Assembly (NCBI RefSeq): GCF_002284575.1
Contig: NZ_NPKJ01000042.1
Span: 467-64,466, forward strand
DNA: 64,000 bases
Reading direction: 5' to 3'
Origin: Mesorhizobium temperatum
Lineage (GTDB): Bacteria; Pseudomonadota; Alphaproteobacteria; Rhizobiales; Rhizobiaceae
The position numbers and the translations under genes are program-made. Of the stretch, positions 19,533 to 27,575 are shown in pieces. Within the stretch, counting starts at the first letter, position 1, and each line of letters begins with the position of its first letter. Below the pieces are notes generated by a model, which did not search any database, was not told where the DNA came from, and saw only the letters and a program-made list of their open reading frames with translations.

Positions 19533-20060
19533 TCATGAATTCGTCTCGAACAGGCTCACGACGTCGCCGACAATGTCGGCGATCGGGCGCGTCGCATCGA
19601 GCGTCAATGCGTGCTCGTCGGCTGCCGGCGCTTCAAGCGTGGCGAACTGGCTGTCGACCAGGCTTGCCGGCATGAAATGGCCCTGGCGGGAGCCGACACG
19701 CTGCTTTGCGGTCGCGGGATCGATTTCCAGATAGAGGAAAACGATGTCCTGGCAAAAGCCGCGCAGACGCTCGCGGTAGCTGCGCTTCAGCGCCGAACAG
19801 GCGGCGACCAGGCCCTGCCCATCGCCGACCGATCCCGCAATGCGCCGGCCGATCGCGTCGAGCCAACCTTCGCGCAATGCGTCGGTCAGCGGCTCGCCGC
19901 GTGCCATACGCGCGACGTTTTCCGGCGGATGCAGCCGGTCGCCCTCGACGAAGATGACACCTAACGCTGCGGCCAGCGCTTCGCCGACGGCCGACTTGCC
20001 ACAGCCGGCGACGCCCATCACCACGACGGCCGGCGCGGACCGAACCGGATCCCTCTGCAT
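19533..20060 (-). CDS. Gluconokinase
   Basis: 175 residues, the usual size of the small GntK/IdnK kinases. The P-loop is GVAGCGKS near the N-terminus, followed by the family segment GDRLHPPENVARMARGEPLTD and, further on, CSALKRSYRERLR and GSRQGHFMPASLVDSQFATLE. It phosphorylates gluconate to 6-phosphogluconate in the cytoplasm. ATG 20060 is the first good start; the frame runs on upstream through the permease region without meaning. It is the last gene of the operon that begins at 24793, 29 bases after the permease, suggesting the importer carries a sugar acid or a sugar oxidised to one. Confidence 0.88.
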   Translation of the reverse strand: MQRDPVRSAPAVVVMGVAGCGKSAVGEALAAALGVIFVEGDRLHPPENVARMARGEPLTDALREGWLDAIGRRIAGSVGDGQGLVAACSALKRSYRERLRGFCQDIVFLYLEIDPATAKQRVGSRQGHFMPASLVDSQFATLEAPAADEHALTLDATRPIADIVGDVVSLFETNS

Positions 20061-20089
20061 TTGTGCTGCCTTTTCGTCCACGATGCGGG

Positions 20090-21076
20090 TCAGCGGCTGG
20101 CCGGCGCGCGGCCGTAGAGCAGGAGCATGGCGACGATGACGACGCCGTAGATAATCTGCCGCCCCGCCTCCGGCATCTGCATGACCGAAAGAATGGATTG
20201 CAAAAGCGTGATTAGGATCACGCCGGCGACCGTGCCGAGATAGGAGCCGCGGCCGCCAAGGATCGAGGTGCCGCCAAGCACGACCGCTGCTATCGACGGC
20301 AGGAGATAGGCGTCGCCCATCGACTGCGCCGCCTTGGAGGCATAGCCGGCCAGAAGCACGCCGCCGAAGGCGGAGAGCCCGCCGGACACGGCGAAGGCGA
20401 TCAGCACCACGCGCCGCGTGTCGATACCGGAGAGGTAGGCGGCGCGCTCGCGGTTGCCGATGCCGTAGACCGTGCGGCCGAAGCCGGTGCGGGTCAGCAC
20501 GAAAACCATCGCAGCACCGATCAGCGCCCAGATGACGACCGCGTTGGGCACGCCCGGAATGGCAAAGCCGGTCGCCAGATATCGCATCGCCGGGGTTGCC
20601 GAATCCTGCGGCGAGAAGCCGCCCGTATAGACTACCATCAGCCCTTGCGCGACGGCATTGGTGGCGAGCGTGATGATCATCGAGGGAATGCGCAGGTAAG
20701 CGACGCCGATGCCGTTGACGATGCCGATCGCGACACCGCAGAAGATGCCGAACGGGATCGCCAGCGCCACGCCGACCGGGCCGTAGGCGGCGGCCGCACA
20801 GGCCATCATTGCGCCCGCCGCCACCGACCACGGCACCGACAGGTCGATCTGGCCTAACAGGATGACCAGCATCATGCCGGTGGCGATGACGCCGAGAAAC
20901 GAGGCCACCTTGAGCTGCTGCAGCAGATATTCCGGCGACAGGAAGCTGCGCGAATAAAGACTGCCGACAAACAGCAGCAGCACGATACAAGCAAAGGCGG
21001 TCAGCACCGCGGGGTCGGCGCGGCGGATGAATTTCGGCATGCGGCCAGCGATGCCGCCGACGGTCGTTTCGCTCAC
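20090..21076 (-). CDS. Sugar ABC transporter permease (second of two)
   Basis: 328 residues from GTG 21076, which overlaps the stop of the upstream permease by 4 bp (GTGA). It is a BPD_transp_2/RbsC-type permease with 8-10 membrane segments, the GQIDLSV segment near residue 84 and IAAVVLGGTSILGGRGSYLGT in the C-terminal half. It differs clearly from the permease at 21073-22053, so the pair probably forms a heterodimer, as in the YtfT/YjfF arrangement. The substrate is not determined by sequence. Confidence 0.88.
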   Translation of the reverse strand: MSETTVGGIAGRMPKFIRRADPAVLTAFACIVLLLFVGSLYSRSFLSPEYLLQQLKVASFLGVIATGMMLVILLGQIDLSVPWSVAAGAMMACAAAAYGPVGVALAIPFGIFCGVAIGIVNGIGVAYLRIPSMIITLATNAVAQGLMVVYTGGFSPQDSATPAMRYLATGFAIPGVPNAVVIWALIGAAMVFVLTRTGFGRTVYGIGNRERAAYLSGIDTRRVVLIAFAVSGGLSAFGGVLLAGYASKAAQSMGDAYLLPSIAAVVLGGTSILGGRGSYLGTVAGVILITLLQSILSVMQMPEAGRQIIYGVVIVAMLLLYGRAPASR

Positions 21077-22053
21077 AGGAACCACTCCAGGCGGTTGCGG
21101 ACCCTGAACAGGGCGAAGGCGCCGAGGCTGACCGCGATCAGCAGGATGACGCCCTGGAACAGCGGCTGCCAGAGCGGATCGAAATCGAAGACGAAGAGCA
21201 GGTCGCCGATGGTGCGGAAGGCGAGCGCCCCAAAAATCGCGCCGATGGCGCTGCCCTTGCCGCCGAACAATGAGACGCCGCCAAGCACCACGGCTGCGAT
21301 CGAGAACAGCGTATAGGCATTGCCGCTGGCATAGGCCGCCTCGCCCGTATAGGTGAAGAAGGTCAGGAACAGCCCGCCGATCGCGGCCAGCAGGCCGGCC
21401 AGCGCATAGGCGGCAAACTTGCCGCGGCGGATCGGCACGCCGGACATGTAGGCCGCCATTTCCGACGATCCCGCAGCATAGGCCGCGCGGCCGAGCACCG
21501 ACCGGCTGAACGGCACCCAAACCACGAGCACGACGGTAAGCAGCGCCACAAGGCTCGCCGGCACCACGCCGAACAGCCGCCCGGTCAGCGCGTCGGCCAG
21601 ATCCTCGTTGACCGAACCGCCTGGAAACGGTCGCAGCAGCAGCGCGATGCCGAAATAGACCGCGCCGGTGGCGATGGTGGTGACGATCGGCTGCAGCCGT
21701 CCGTAGATGACGATGGCGCCGTTGATCGCCCCGCACAGCAGCCCGGTGCCGAGCACCGCGACGACGCCCAACGCGGTCTCGATGCCGGTGCCGATGACCA
21801 GCCATGAGGCCAGGCAGTTGGTCAGCAGAAAGATCATGCCGACGGAAAGGTCGATGCCGGCAGTGATCACCACCAGTGTCTGCGCCATGGCGACGAAGGC
21901 AAGCAGAACGCCCTTGTTGGAAGCCGTCTGCACGACATTGGCGGTAAAGCCGGCCGGATGGTTCGAGGTGTAGATCGTAAACATCACGATGAAAATGCCG
22001 AACGCCAGCAGCGTTCCGCGTTGTTCGGCAAGCCAGTAGCGCCAATCCTTCAC
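21073..22053 (-). CDS. Sugar ABC transporter permease (first of two)
   Basis: 326 residues, RbsC/YtfT-like, with the family landmarks TAGIDLSVG near residue 64 and IAAVVLGGVSLFGGKGSAIGAI near residue 250. Its ATG overlaps the stop of the ATPase gene by 4 bp and its stop overlaps the next permease by 4 bp, so ATPase and both permeases are translationally coupled. Confidence 0.88.
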   Translation of the reverse strand: MKDWRYWLAEQRGTLLAFGIFIVMFTIYTSNHPAGFTANVVQTASNKGVLLAFVAMAQTLVVITAGIDLSVGMIFLLTNCLASWLVIGTGIETALGVVAVLGTGLLCGAINGAIVIYGRLQPIVTTIATGAVYFGIALLLRPFPGGSVNEDLADALTGRLFGVVPASLVALLTVVLVVWVPFSRSVLGRAAYAAGSSEMAAYMSGVPIRRGKFAAYALAGLLAAIGGLFLTFFTYTGEAAYASGNAYTLFSIAAVVLGGVSLFGGKGSAIGAIFGALAFRTIGDLLFVFDFDPLWQPLFQGVILLIAVSLGAFALFRVRNRLEWFL

Positions 22054-23597
22054 GCGTCCGCTCCTTGGCCAACAGGCATCTCTTCGCCATGGATGTTGAG
22101 CGCGCTGGCGATCAGCGCCCGCTCGGTGATCTCGGCGCCGACCAGCTCGCGCTTGACCGCCCCGTCATAGAGCACCAGCACCCGGTCGCAGCAGCCGATC
22201 AGCTCGTCATAGTCGGTGGAGTAAAACAGGATCGCCGCGCCTTGGTCGGCAAGCTTGCGCATCAGCTGATACAGTTCCTGCTTGGTGCCGACATCGATGC
22301 CCCGCGTCGGGTCGTTGAGCAGGATGATGCGCGGCTGCCGCATCAGCCATTTGGCTATGACGACCTTCTGCTGGTTGCCGCCGGACAGCGCGCCGACCGG
22401 AATGTCGAGCCCTGCCGTCTTTATCGCCAGCAGACCCACCATGTCGTCGATCAGCCGCTGCTCGGCGGCACGGTCGATGATGCCGGCCCTGGACAGCCGG
22501 TCGAGCGCGGCGAAGGAGAGGTTTTCGCGCACCGTCATCGGCAGCATCAGGCCTTCCGTCTTGCGATCTTCTGGGATCAGCGCCATGCCGATCCGGTCAC
22601 CGCGAGCCTTGGCCGGGCTGGCGATGACCGCCGGCCTGCCATCGATCAATATCTGGCCGCTGAGGCCGCGCAGCACGCCGAAGAAGGCGAGCAGCAATTC
22701 ACGCTGGCCCTGGCCATCGAGGCCGCCGAGGCCGACGACTTCGCCCGCCCCGACCGTGAGCGAGATATTGTCCAGCCGGTCGGTCCAGGACAGTTTTCGC
22801 GCCTCCAGTACCGGAGCGGTGATAGCCGGCGCGCGCACCGGCTTCGGTGGGAAAATATGGCTGTACTCGCGGCCGATCATCAGCTCGACGACTTCATTGT
22901 CGCTCTTCGCGCCTGCAGCATAACTGGCGACATTGCGGCCGTTTCGGAACACCGTGCACTGGTCGGCAAGCTCGGCGATCTCGTTCATGCGATGTGAGAT
23001 GTAGAGCAGCGCCAGCCCTTCCGAGCGCAGCCGCTTCAAGACGCCGAAAATTTTGGCGACGTCGGCCGCGGTCAACGCCGAGGTGGCCTCGTCGAGGATC
23101 AGGATGCGAGGCTTGCGTGCCAGCGCCTTGGCGATCTCGACCATCTGCCTTCTTGAAAGAGGAAGATCCTTGACCAGCGCCAGCGGGTGGATGTCGGCAG
23201 CGCCCGCACGAGCAAGAGCTTCTTCGGCGACGCGTCGCTGCGCCTTGCGGTCGATCATGCCGAAGCGCTTGGGCGGATCGGAAATGACAATGTTGTCGGC
23301 GACGCTAAGTTCGGGGACGAGCGACAGCTCCTGGAAGATGCAGACGATGCCGGCCTGGTTGGCCGCGGCCGGCGAAGCGAAGGTCACTTCGCTTCCGTCC
23401 AGCATCATGCGGCCCTCGTCAGGCGCGACGACGCCGGCCATGACCTTGATCAGCGTCGATTTGCCGGCGCCGTTTTCGCCGAGAATGGCGTGAATGCTGC
23501 CTGGTGTAACCGAAAGCTCGGCCTTTTCCAGCGCCCGCACACCGCCATAGCGCTTGGATATGCCCTCCATGCGGAAGAGCGGAACCGCACCGTCCAT
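22050..23597 (-). CDS. Sugar ABC transporter ATP-binding protein with two ABC domains
   Basis: 515 residues, the size of RbsA/MglA/YtfR. The first domain has Walker A GENGAGKST (about residue 40), LSRRQMVEIAKAL in place of the signature and Walker B ILILDEATSAL. The second has the degenerate Walker region common in this class and a clear signature LSGGNQQKVVIAKWL, followed by RIILLNDPTRGIDVGTK. It energises the two-permease importer. Confidence 0.92.
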   Translation of the reverse strand: MDGAVPLFRMEGISKRYGGVRALEKAELSVTPGSIHAILGENGAGKSTLIKVMAGVVAPDEGRMMLDGSEVTFASPAAANQAGIVCIFQELSLVPELSVADNIVISDPPKRFGMIDRKAQRRVAEEALARAGAADIHPLALVKDLPLSRRQMVEIAKALARKPRILILDEATSALTAADVAKIFGVLKRLRSEGLALLYISHRMNEIAELADQCTVFRNGRNVASYAAGAKSDNEVVELMIGREYSHIFPPKPVRAPAITAPVLEARKLSWTDRLDNISLTVGAGEVVGLGGLDGQGQRELLLAFFGVLRGLSGQILIDGRPAVIASPAKARGDRIGMALIPEDRKTEGLMLPMTVRENLSFAALDRLSRAGIIDRAAEQRLIDDMVGLLAIKTAGLDIPVGALSGGNQQKVVIAKWLMRQPRIILLNDPTRGIDVGTKQELYQLMRKLADQGAAILFYSTDYDELIGCCDRVLVLYDGAVKRELVGAEITERALIASALNIHGEEMPVGQGADA

Positions 23598-23630
23598 CGG
23601 CCCCTCCCAAGGCGCTTGTTCTTCGGGACC

Positions 23631-23657
23631 GGCGTCGCGGGATAACCCCGCGACGCC
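23631..23657 (-). other. Intercistronic hairpin between binding protein and ATPase genes
   Basis: An 11-bp perfect stem (GGCGTCGCGGG / CCCGCGACGCC) with a 5-base loop lies just past the binding-protein stop. Such structures usually protect the 5' transcript and raise expression of the binding protein relative to the membrane components. No U-tract follows. Confidence 0.6.
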
Positions 23658-23668
23658 GAGCGATCAGC

Positions 23669-24793
23669 CTACTGGTTTTCCTTGCTCTGGCCCATGATTT
23701 CCTGCGCGGTGAAGTTGATGCCGCAGGTCGGGAAAGAGTTGCCGACGAAGAAATTGTCGGACTGGTCGGGGAAATAGTCCTCGCCTTCCTTGAAGTTCGG
23801 ATCCTCGACGATTGCCAGCGGCAGCTTCACCGCTTGCGGGACGACCTGCCCTTCGAGCGCGGCAATCGCCGTCTTGATGGCGACCGCCACCTGGGCGGGG
23901 CCGGTTCCGGCCGACGAGCATTTCAGCCCGTCTGCGGCAAACTTGGCGCAGAATTTGCGAAAGCCATTCTCCGTTTCGCCGCCGAACGGCACGAACGGAT
24001 GCTTGGCATCGATCATCGCCTGGACGATGCCGGTGTCGCCGCCCTGCCCGGTGACGCCGTCGAAGGGACCGTTGGTGGCGATCGCGTCGGCCGTAGCCTT
24101 TTGCGCCACGCCATCGTCCCATTTGCCGACGACTTCGGTGACCTCCCACTTCTTGCCGGAACCGTTGAGGACCTCATGGATGCCGTTGTGGCGGTCGGTA
24201 TCGACCGACGTGCCGGCAACGCCGCGCACCTCGAGGATCTTGCCACCATTGGGAATATGCTTGACCAGCCAGTTGGCCCACAACTCGCCAAGGCCTTTCT
24301 GGTCGACATTGACGTTGATGGCGTCCTTGGTGTCGAGAATGTTGTCGAAGGCGACCAGCACGACGCCGGCTTCCTTGGCGCGCTTGATGACCGGTCCAAA
24401 CGCCGTCGGATTCTGCGCGTTGACGACGATCGCGTCATAACCAGAGTCGATGAAGTTGTTGATCGCCGAAATCTGCGCCGGCACGTCTTCGCCGGTCGAG
24501 ACGACCTTGAATTCCTTCAGTTTCGCCGCGACCTCCGGCTGCGCCGCATAGGCCTTCGCCGTCTGCACCATCTGGATGCGCCAAGTGTTGGCGATATAGC
24601 CATTGGCGAGCGCGATGCGGTACGGGCCTTCCTTCTTGGGGAACTTGAAGAACTGCGTGTCGGCCGCCCACGGCGCGAAGCAGTCCGGCTCGGCGGACGG
24701 GCCTTTGACGATTTCGGCTTCGGCGAGCGCCGACGAGCTCAGCATGACAAATGCAGTGGCGGCAACGATGCCACCAACAAGTGACTTGAACAT
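23669..24793 (-). CDS. Sugar ABC transporter substrate-binding protein (LacI-fold, periplasmic)
   Basis: 374 residues from ATG 24793, preceded by GGGAGGAATATCG. The signal peptide ends near SSSALAEAE. The mature protein is a type I periplasmic binding protein (Peripla_BP_4): RIALANGYIANTWRIQMVQT, DAIVVNAQNPTAFGPVI and VTGQGGDTGIVQAMIDA are typical positions for hinge and ligand contacts. It heads the operon SBP-ATPase-permease-permease-gluconokinase. A LacI-type operator lies 243 bases upstream. Confidence 0.9.
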   Translation of the reverse strand: MFKSLVGGIVAATAFVMLSSSALAEAEIVKGPSAEPDCFAPWAADTQFFKFPKKEGPYRIALANGYIANTWRIQMVQTAKAYAAQPEVAAKLKEFKVVSTGEDVPAQISAINNFIDSGYDAIVVNAQNPTAFGPVIKRAKEAGVVLVAFDNILDTKDAINVNVDQKGLGELWANWLVKHIPNGGKILEVRGVAGTSVDTDRHNGIHEVLNGSGKKWEVTEVVGKWDDGVAQKATADAIATNGPFDGVTGQGGDTGIVQAMIDAKHPFVPFGGETENGFRKFCAKFAADGLKCSSAGTGPAQVAVAIKTAIAALEGQVVPQAVKLPLAIVEDPNFKEGEDYFPDQSDNFFVGNSFPTCGINFTAQEIMGQSKENQ

Positions 24794-24951
24794 CGATATT
24801 CCTCCCAGTTGCAGTTTTTGATTGTTCTTACGCGTCTCGCGCGTCCGGCCCGGCACCTCCCGCCTTGCCCTTCGCGCCTTTCAGGCGGCCGAATGCCGAC
24901 CCGACCTCCTCCCTTGTCGCTCGGCTAACCGAAGTAAAAACTATCATATTA

Positions 24952-24995
24952 TACATAATAAACAAGCATGAGCTGTCGCTTATATATAATAAACA
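24952..24995. promoter_or_regulatory. AT-rich promoter region with two 13-bp direct repeats
   Basis: TACATAATAAACA (24952-24964) and TATATAATAAACA (24983-24995) differ at one base and are 31 bp apart, about three helical turns. They lie in the most AT-rich stretch of this GC-rich window, between the LacI operator and the binding-protein gene, where the operon promoter must be. Confidence 0.5.
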
Positions 24996-25035
24996 GACTT
25001 TGGTCTTTGCCGCGAGCTTCCTCCCAAAGGCAGAT

Positions 25036-25047
25036 GGTAGCGCTACC
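25036..25047. promoter_or_regulatory. LacI-family operator
   Basis: Perfect palindrome GGTAGCGCTACC with the central CG typical of LacI-family sites, between the LacI gene stop (25093) and the binding-protein start (24793). It is most likely the site of the adjacent regulator. Confidence 0.75.
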
Positions 25048-25092
25048 CATGACGCCGTGTAAAGGGTCATTTCGCGATACCTGGAAGTGCTT

Positions 25093-26121
25093 TCAGCGGG
25101 CAGTGCTCTCGCGGCACCTGAGCTCGAAGCCGAGGTCGACGACCGGCTCTTGCGGCCGCTTGCCTGCAATCGCCGCGAGCGCCATCGCGACCGACAGCCG
25201 GCCGATCTCGTAGCGAGGCGTCCGGATGCTGGTGATGGATGGAAAAGCCACTTCCATCATGTCGAGATCGTTGAAGCCTGTGATACCGATGGTCTTCGGC
25301 ACGGCGATCGAGGCGCGGTGGCACTCGAACAGTACGCCGAGCGCAATGTCGTCATTGTTGCAGAAAACTCCGTCCAGTGTCGGCACCTTGGCCAGCGCGT
25401 CACGAAACAGTTCGCGCCCGAGCGTCACGCTGGACGGCACCGGCGTGGTGGTAATCAGCCGCGCGTCGAACAGACCGGCCGCCTCCATCGCCGCGCGATA
25501 GCCGGCCAGCCGACGCTGCGAGCGTGGGTCCATGCGCGCGCCGATGAAGCCGATGCGGCGATAGCCCGTTTCGATCATGTGCTCCGTCGCCGCCTTGCCG
25601 CCGTCGAAATGCGAGAAGCCGACCATCATGTCGACCGGATCGGGCCCGGTCTCCATGACCTGCACCACCGGGCAGCCGGCCGTTTCGAGCAGTCTTCGCG
25701 ACATTGGCGTCTGGTCGATGCCCGCCACGATCAGCGCCGCCGGGCGCTGCGGGCCGAACACCTGCAGCAGCCGTTCCTCCTCGAGGCCGGAATAATGGGT
25801 ATTGCCGAGCTGGATGCGGTAGGAACTGTCGGACAGGCTGTCATAGATGCCGCGCAGCACTTCGGCAAAGACGCTGTTAGTGAGCGACGGCACCAGCACG
25901 CCAAAGACCTCGGCGCGCGCCGAAGCCAATGCTCGCGCATTCGGGTCGGGCAGATAGCCGAGCTCATCGACGGCCGCGTGGATCTGGCGGCGCAGATCCT
26001 CCGAAACACGCCCCGGCTCGCGCAAGGCGCGGGAAACGGTGATGGCGCCGACGCCTGCCTTACGCGCGACATCGGCGATCGTCGGACGGCCGCCGCCGCG
26101 GCGCGAGCGCGGTTTGGTCAT
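25093..26121 (-). CDS. LacI-family transcriptional regulator (gluconate GntR-like)
   Basis: 342 residues from ATG 26121. The helix-turn-helix and hinge are clear: PTIADVARKAGVGAITVSRAL at about residues 13-33, then the hinge helix around PDPNARALASAR. The periplasmic-binding-protein-like sensor domain fills the rest (IGFIGARMDPRSQRRLAGYR, VFCNNDDIALGVL). The DNA-binding segment resembles gluconate-operon repressors, which fits a gluconokinase in the downstream operon. It probably represses that operon through the palindrome at 25036-25047. Confidence 0.88.
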   Translation of the reverse strand: MTKPRSRRGGGRPTIADVARKAGVGAITVSRALREPGRVSEDLRRQIHAAVDELGYLPDPNARALASARAEVFGVLVPSLTNSVFAEVLRGIYDSLSDSSYRIQLGNTHYSGLEEERLLQVFGPQRPAALIVAGIDQTPMSRRLLETAGCPVVQVMETGPDPVDMMVGFSHFDGGKAATEHMIETGYRRIGFIGARMDPRSQRRLAGYRAAMEAAGLFDARLITTTPVPSSVTLGRELFRDALAKVPTLDGVFCNNDDIALGVLFECHRASIAVPKTIGITGFNDLDMMEVAFPSITSIRTPRYEIGRLSVAMALAAIAGKRPQEPVVDLGFELRCRESTAR

Positions 26122-26347
26122 AGCCTTGTCCCGAACGCGGCGCCTTCGCCGAAGCGCGGCCACGAAATGCTGTTCAGCGTCTTTGCCACTGTCGCCATGC
26201 CAACCCGACTTGCCGCACCCGTCTGGCGTCGCGCAGCCTTACCCCATTGTCAAGCGAACCGGGCAGGACAGCTACCGGAACTCGGGTAGCGCGACAGTCG
26301 GCTGTGGGTGGTGAGCGGGCGTCTTGTCGTCCACCGTGCTCAAAATT

Positions 26348-26569
26348 CTACGCCGTGCGTTGTCCGCTGCGCCACCTCGTGGCATAGGGCAACGCGAACA
26401 AGTAGAGACCGCTGAGCATGAGCAAGCCGAGCGGGATCAGCGGCATGAGGTACACCCAGTAGGCGGGCTCGACACCTACGCCCAAGGTGATGAAGATGGC
26501 AGCGACGACCGCCGTAAAAATGATCGACAGCCAGCGGTGGAATTGCCGAATCCACGTGTTCCAGTTCAT
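26348..26569 (-). CDS. Small two-helix membrane protein
   Basis: 73 residues from ATG 26569, preceded by AGGAGGTG, a near-perfect ribosome site. A longer in-frame start at 26671 has no such site and would add a lysine- and serine-rich tail. Two hydrophobic helices are clear (LSIIFTAVVAAIFITLGVGV and a segment from VYLMPLIPL to GLYLFAL). I do not recognise a family with certainty. It lies downstream of the ArsR/SRPBCC pair in the same direction and may be co-transcribed with it. Confidence 0.65.
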   Translation of the reverse strand: MNWNTWIRQFHRWLSIIFTAVVAAIFITLGVGVEPAYWVYLMPLIPLGLLMLSGLYLFALPYATRWRSGQRTA

Positions 26570-26692
26570 GAGCACCTCCTCTGAAGACGAGCTGAAGCGG
26601 ATCGGGCGACCGCGCTTGGCGGCAGCCTTCTTTGCAAGCTTGTTTGATTTTGATGACGTCTTGTTGGCCATGCCCGTTGGCGGCCGGCACGG

Positions 26693-27103
26693 CTATTCTA
26701 TCCGCGCCAGGACCTGCTCCAGGTTCGCTAGGAACCGCTGCCATCCGTATTGGGCACCCTGGTAGTACTGCTGCTGATCCGGCCGGAAGCCCAACTGCTC
26801 CATGCGCAGATGGGTCCCCGTGCTCGTAGGGGTGAGCGTCCACGTGACGACACTTTTGAGATCCTTGGTATCCCACGTGTAAGACAGCGTTTTGTTGGGC
26901 TCGACTGCCTGGACCTGACAGTCGACCGCCCCCCAGTCCGCGCTAAGATTGAAACGGTGCCCCTCGTCTGGCTTGAAATCGTTCTTCATCAGCCACTCCT
27001 CGATCAGGTGTGATTGCGTGAGCGCGCGCCAGATCTTTTCCGGCGGAAAAGCGACCTCCCGTTCGACAACGACGGCGCGCGTTTCGGTCTCAGTATTGGT
27101 CAT
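26693..27103 (-). CDS. SRPBCC/AHSA1-domain protein
   Basis: 136 residues, a full-length AHSA1 (START-like) domain: VVEREVAFPPEKIWRALT at the start, LIEEWLMKNDF, then VTWTLTPTSTGTHLRMEQLGF and a C-terminal helix. The start overlaps the ArsR stop by one base (TAATG). ArsR-AHSA1 pairs are common; the AHSA1 protein probably binds a hydrophobic ligand, but its role is unknown. Confidence 0.85.
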   Translation of the reverse strand: MTNTETETRAVVVEREVAFPPEKIWRALTQSHLIEEWLMKNDFKPDEGHRFNLSADWGAVDCQVQAVEPNKTLSYTWDTKDLKSVVTWTLTPTSTGTHLRMEQLGFRPDQQQYYQGAQYGWQRFLANLEQVLARIE

Positions 27104-27423
27104 TAGTCCATCCTTTTGAGCAAATCTTCGAGGTTGTCGAACCGGCTTTGCCAGAACCCAGCCATTTGGTTCGTCCAGTCGATCAGCGGCGCCAAGGCGC
27201 CGAGCTCCGCGCTATAATGCGTGTTGCGGCCTTCATGACGGTCGCGTACCAACCCGGCCTGCTTCAGCACCCCAAGATGCTTTGACACGGCCGGTTGCGA
27301 GACCCCGGCCCGAGCGGTCAGGGCCGCGACGGTCTGGTCTCCGTCGCGACACAGCCGCTCGAAGATGGCCCGTCGCGTCGGATCGGCAAGCGTTTTAAAA
27401 AGGATCTCGTGGGGCTGTGGCAT
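27103..27423 (-). CDS. ArsR-family transcriptional regulator
   Basis: 106 residues from ATG 27423 (an in-frame ATG at 27465 is possible). The winged helix is complete: FKTLADPTRRAIFERLCRDG, AGVSQPAVSKHLGVLKQAGL, then RHEGRNTHYSAEL. No metal-binding cysteine motif is visible, so it belongs to the group paired with AHSA1 proteins rather than to the arsenic sensors. It probably autoregulates. Confidence 0.87.
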   Translation of the reverse strand: MPQPHEILFKTLADPTRRAIFERLCRDGDQTVAALTARAGVSQPAVSKHLGVLKQAGLVRDRHEGRNTHYSAELGALAPLIDWTNQMAGFWQSRFDNLEDLLKRMD

Positions 27424-27575
27424 TGCAATCGATAACTCGTTGGCTATTGATAAACCAATAACCACCGAGATATGTGTAAGTCAAGCAGGAATGTCGAGCG
27501 GTGATAGCGGACTGTCAGCCATTAGTCAGCGAACTTCCGCTGGGGGTCGTGAGCCGAAGTTCAAAGGGTCAGTGC

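Noticed and set aside
20090..22090. One long reverse-strand frame of 666 codons joining two permeases
   Set aside because: The first half is out of frame with the real permease at 21073-22053 and has no membrane pattern; the true second permease starts at GTG 21076.
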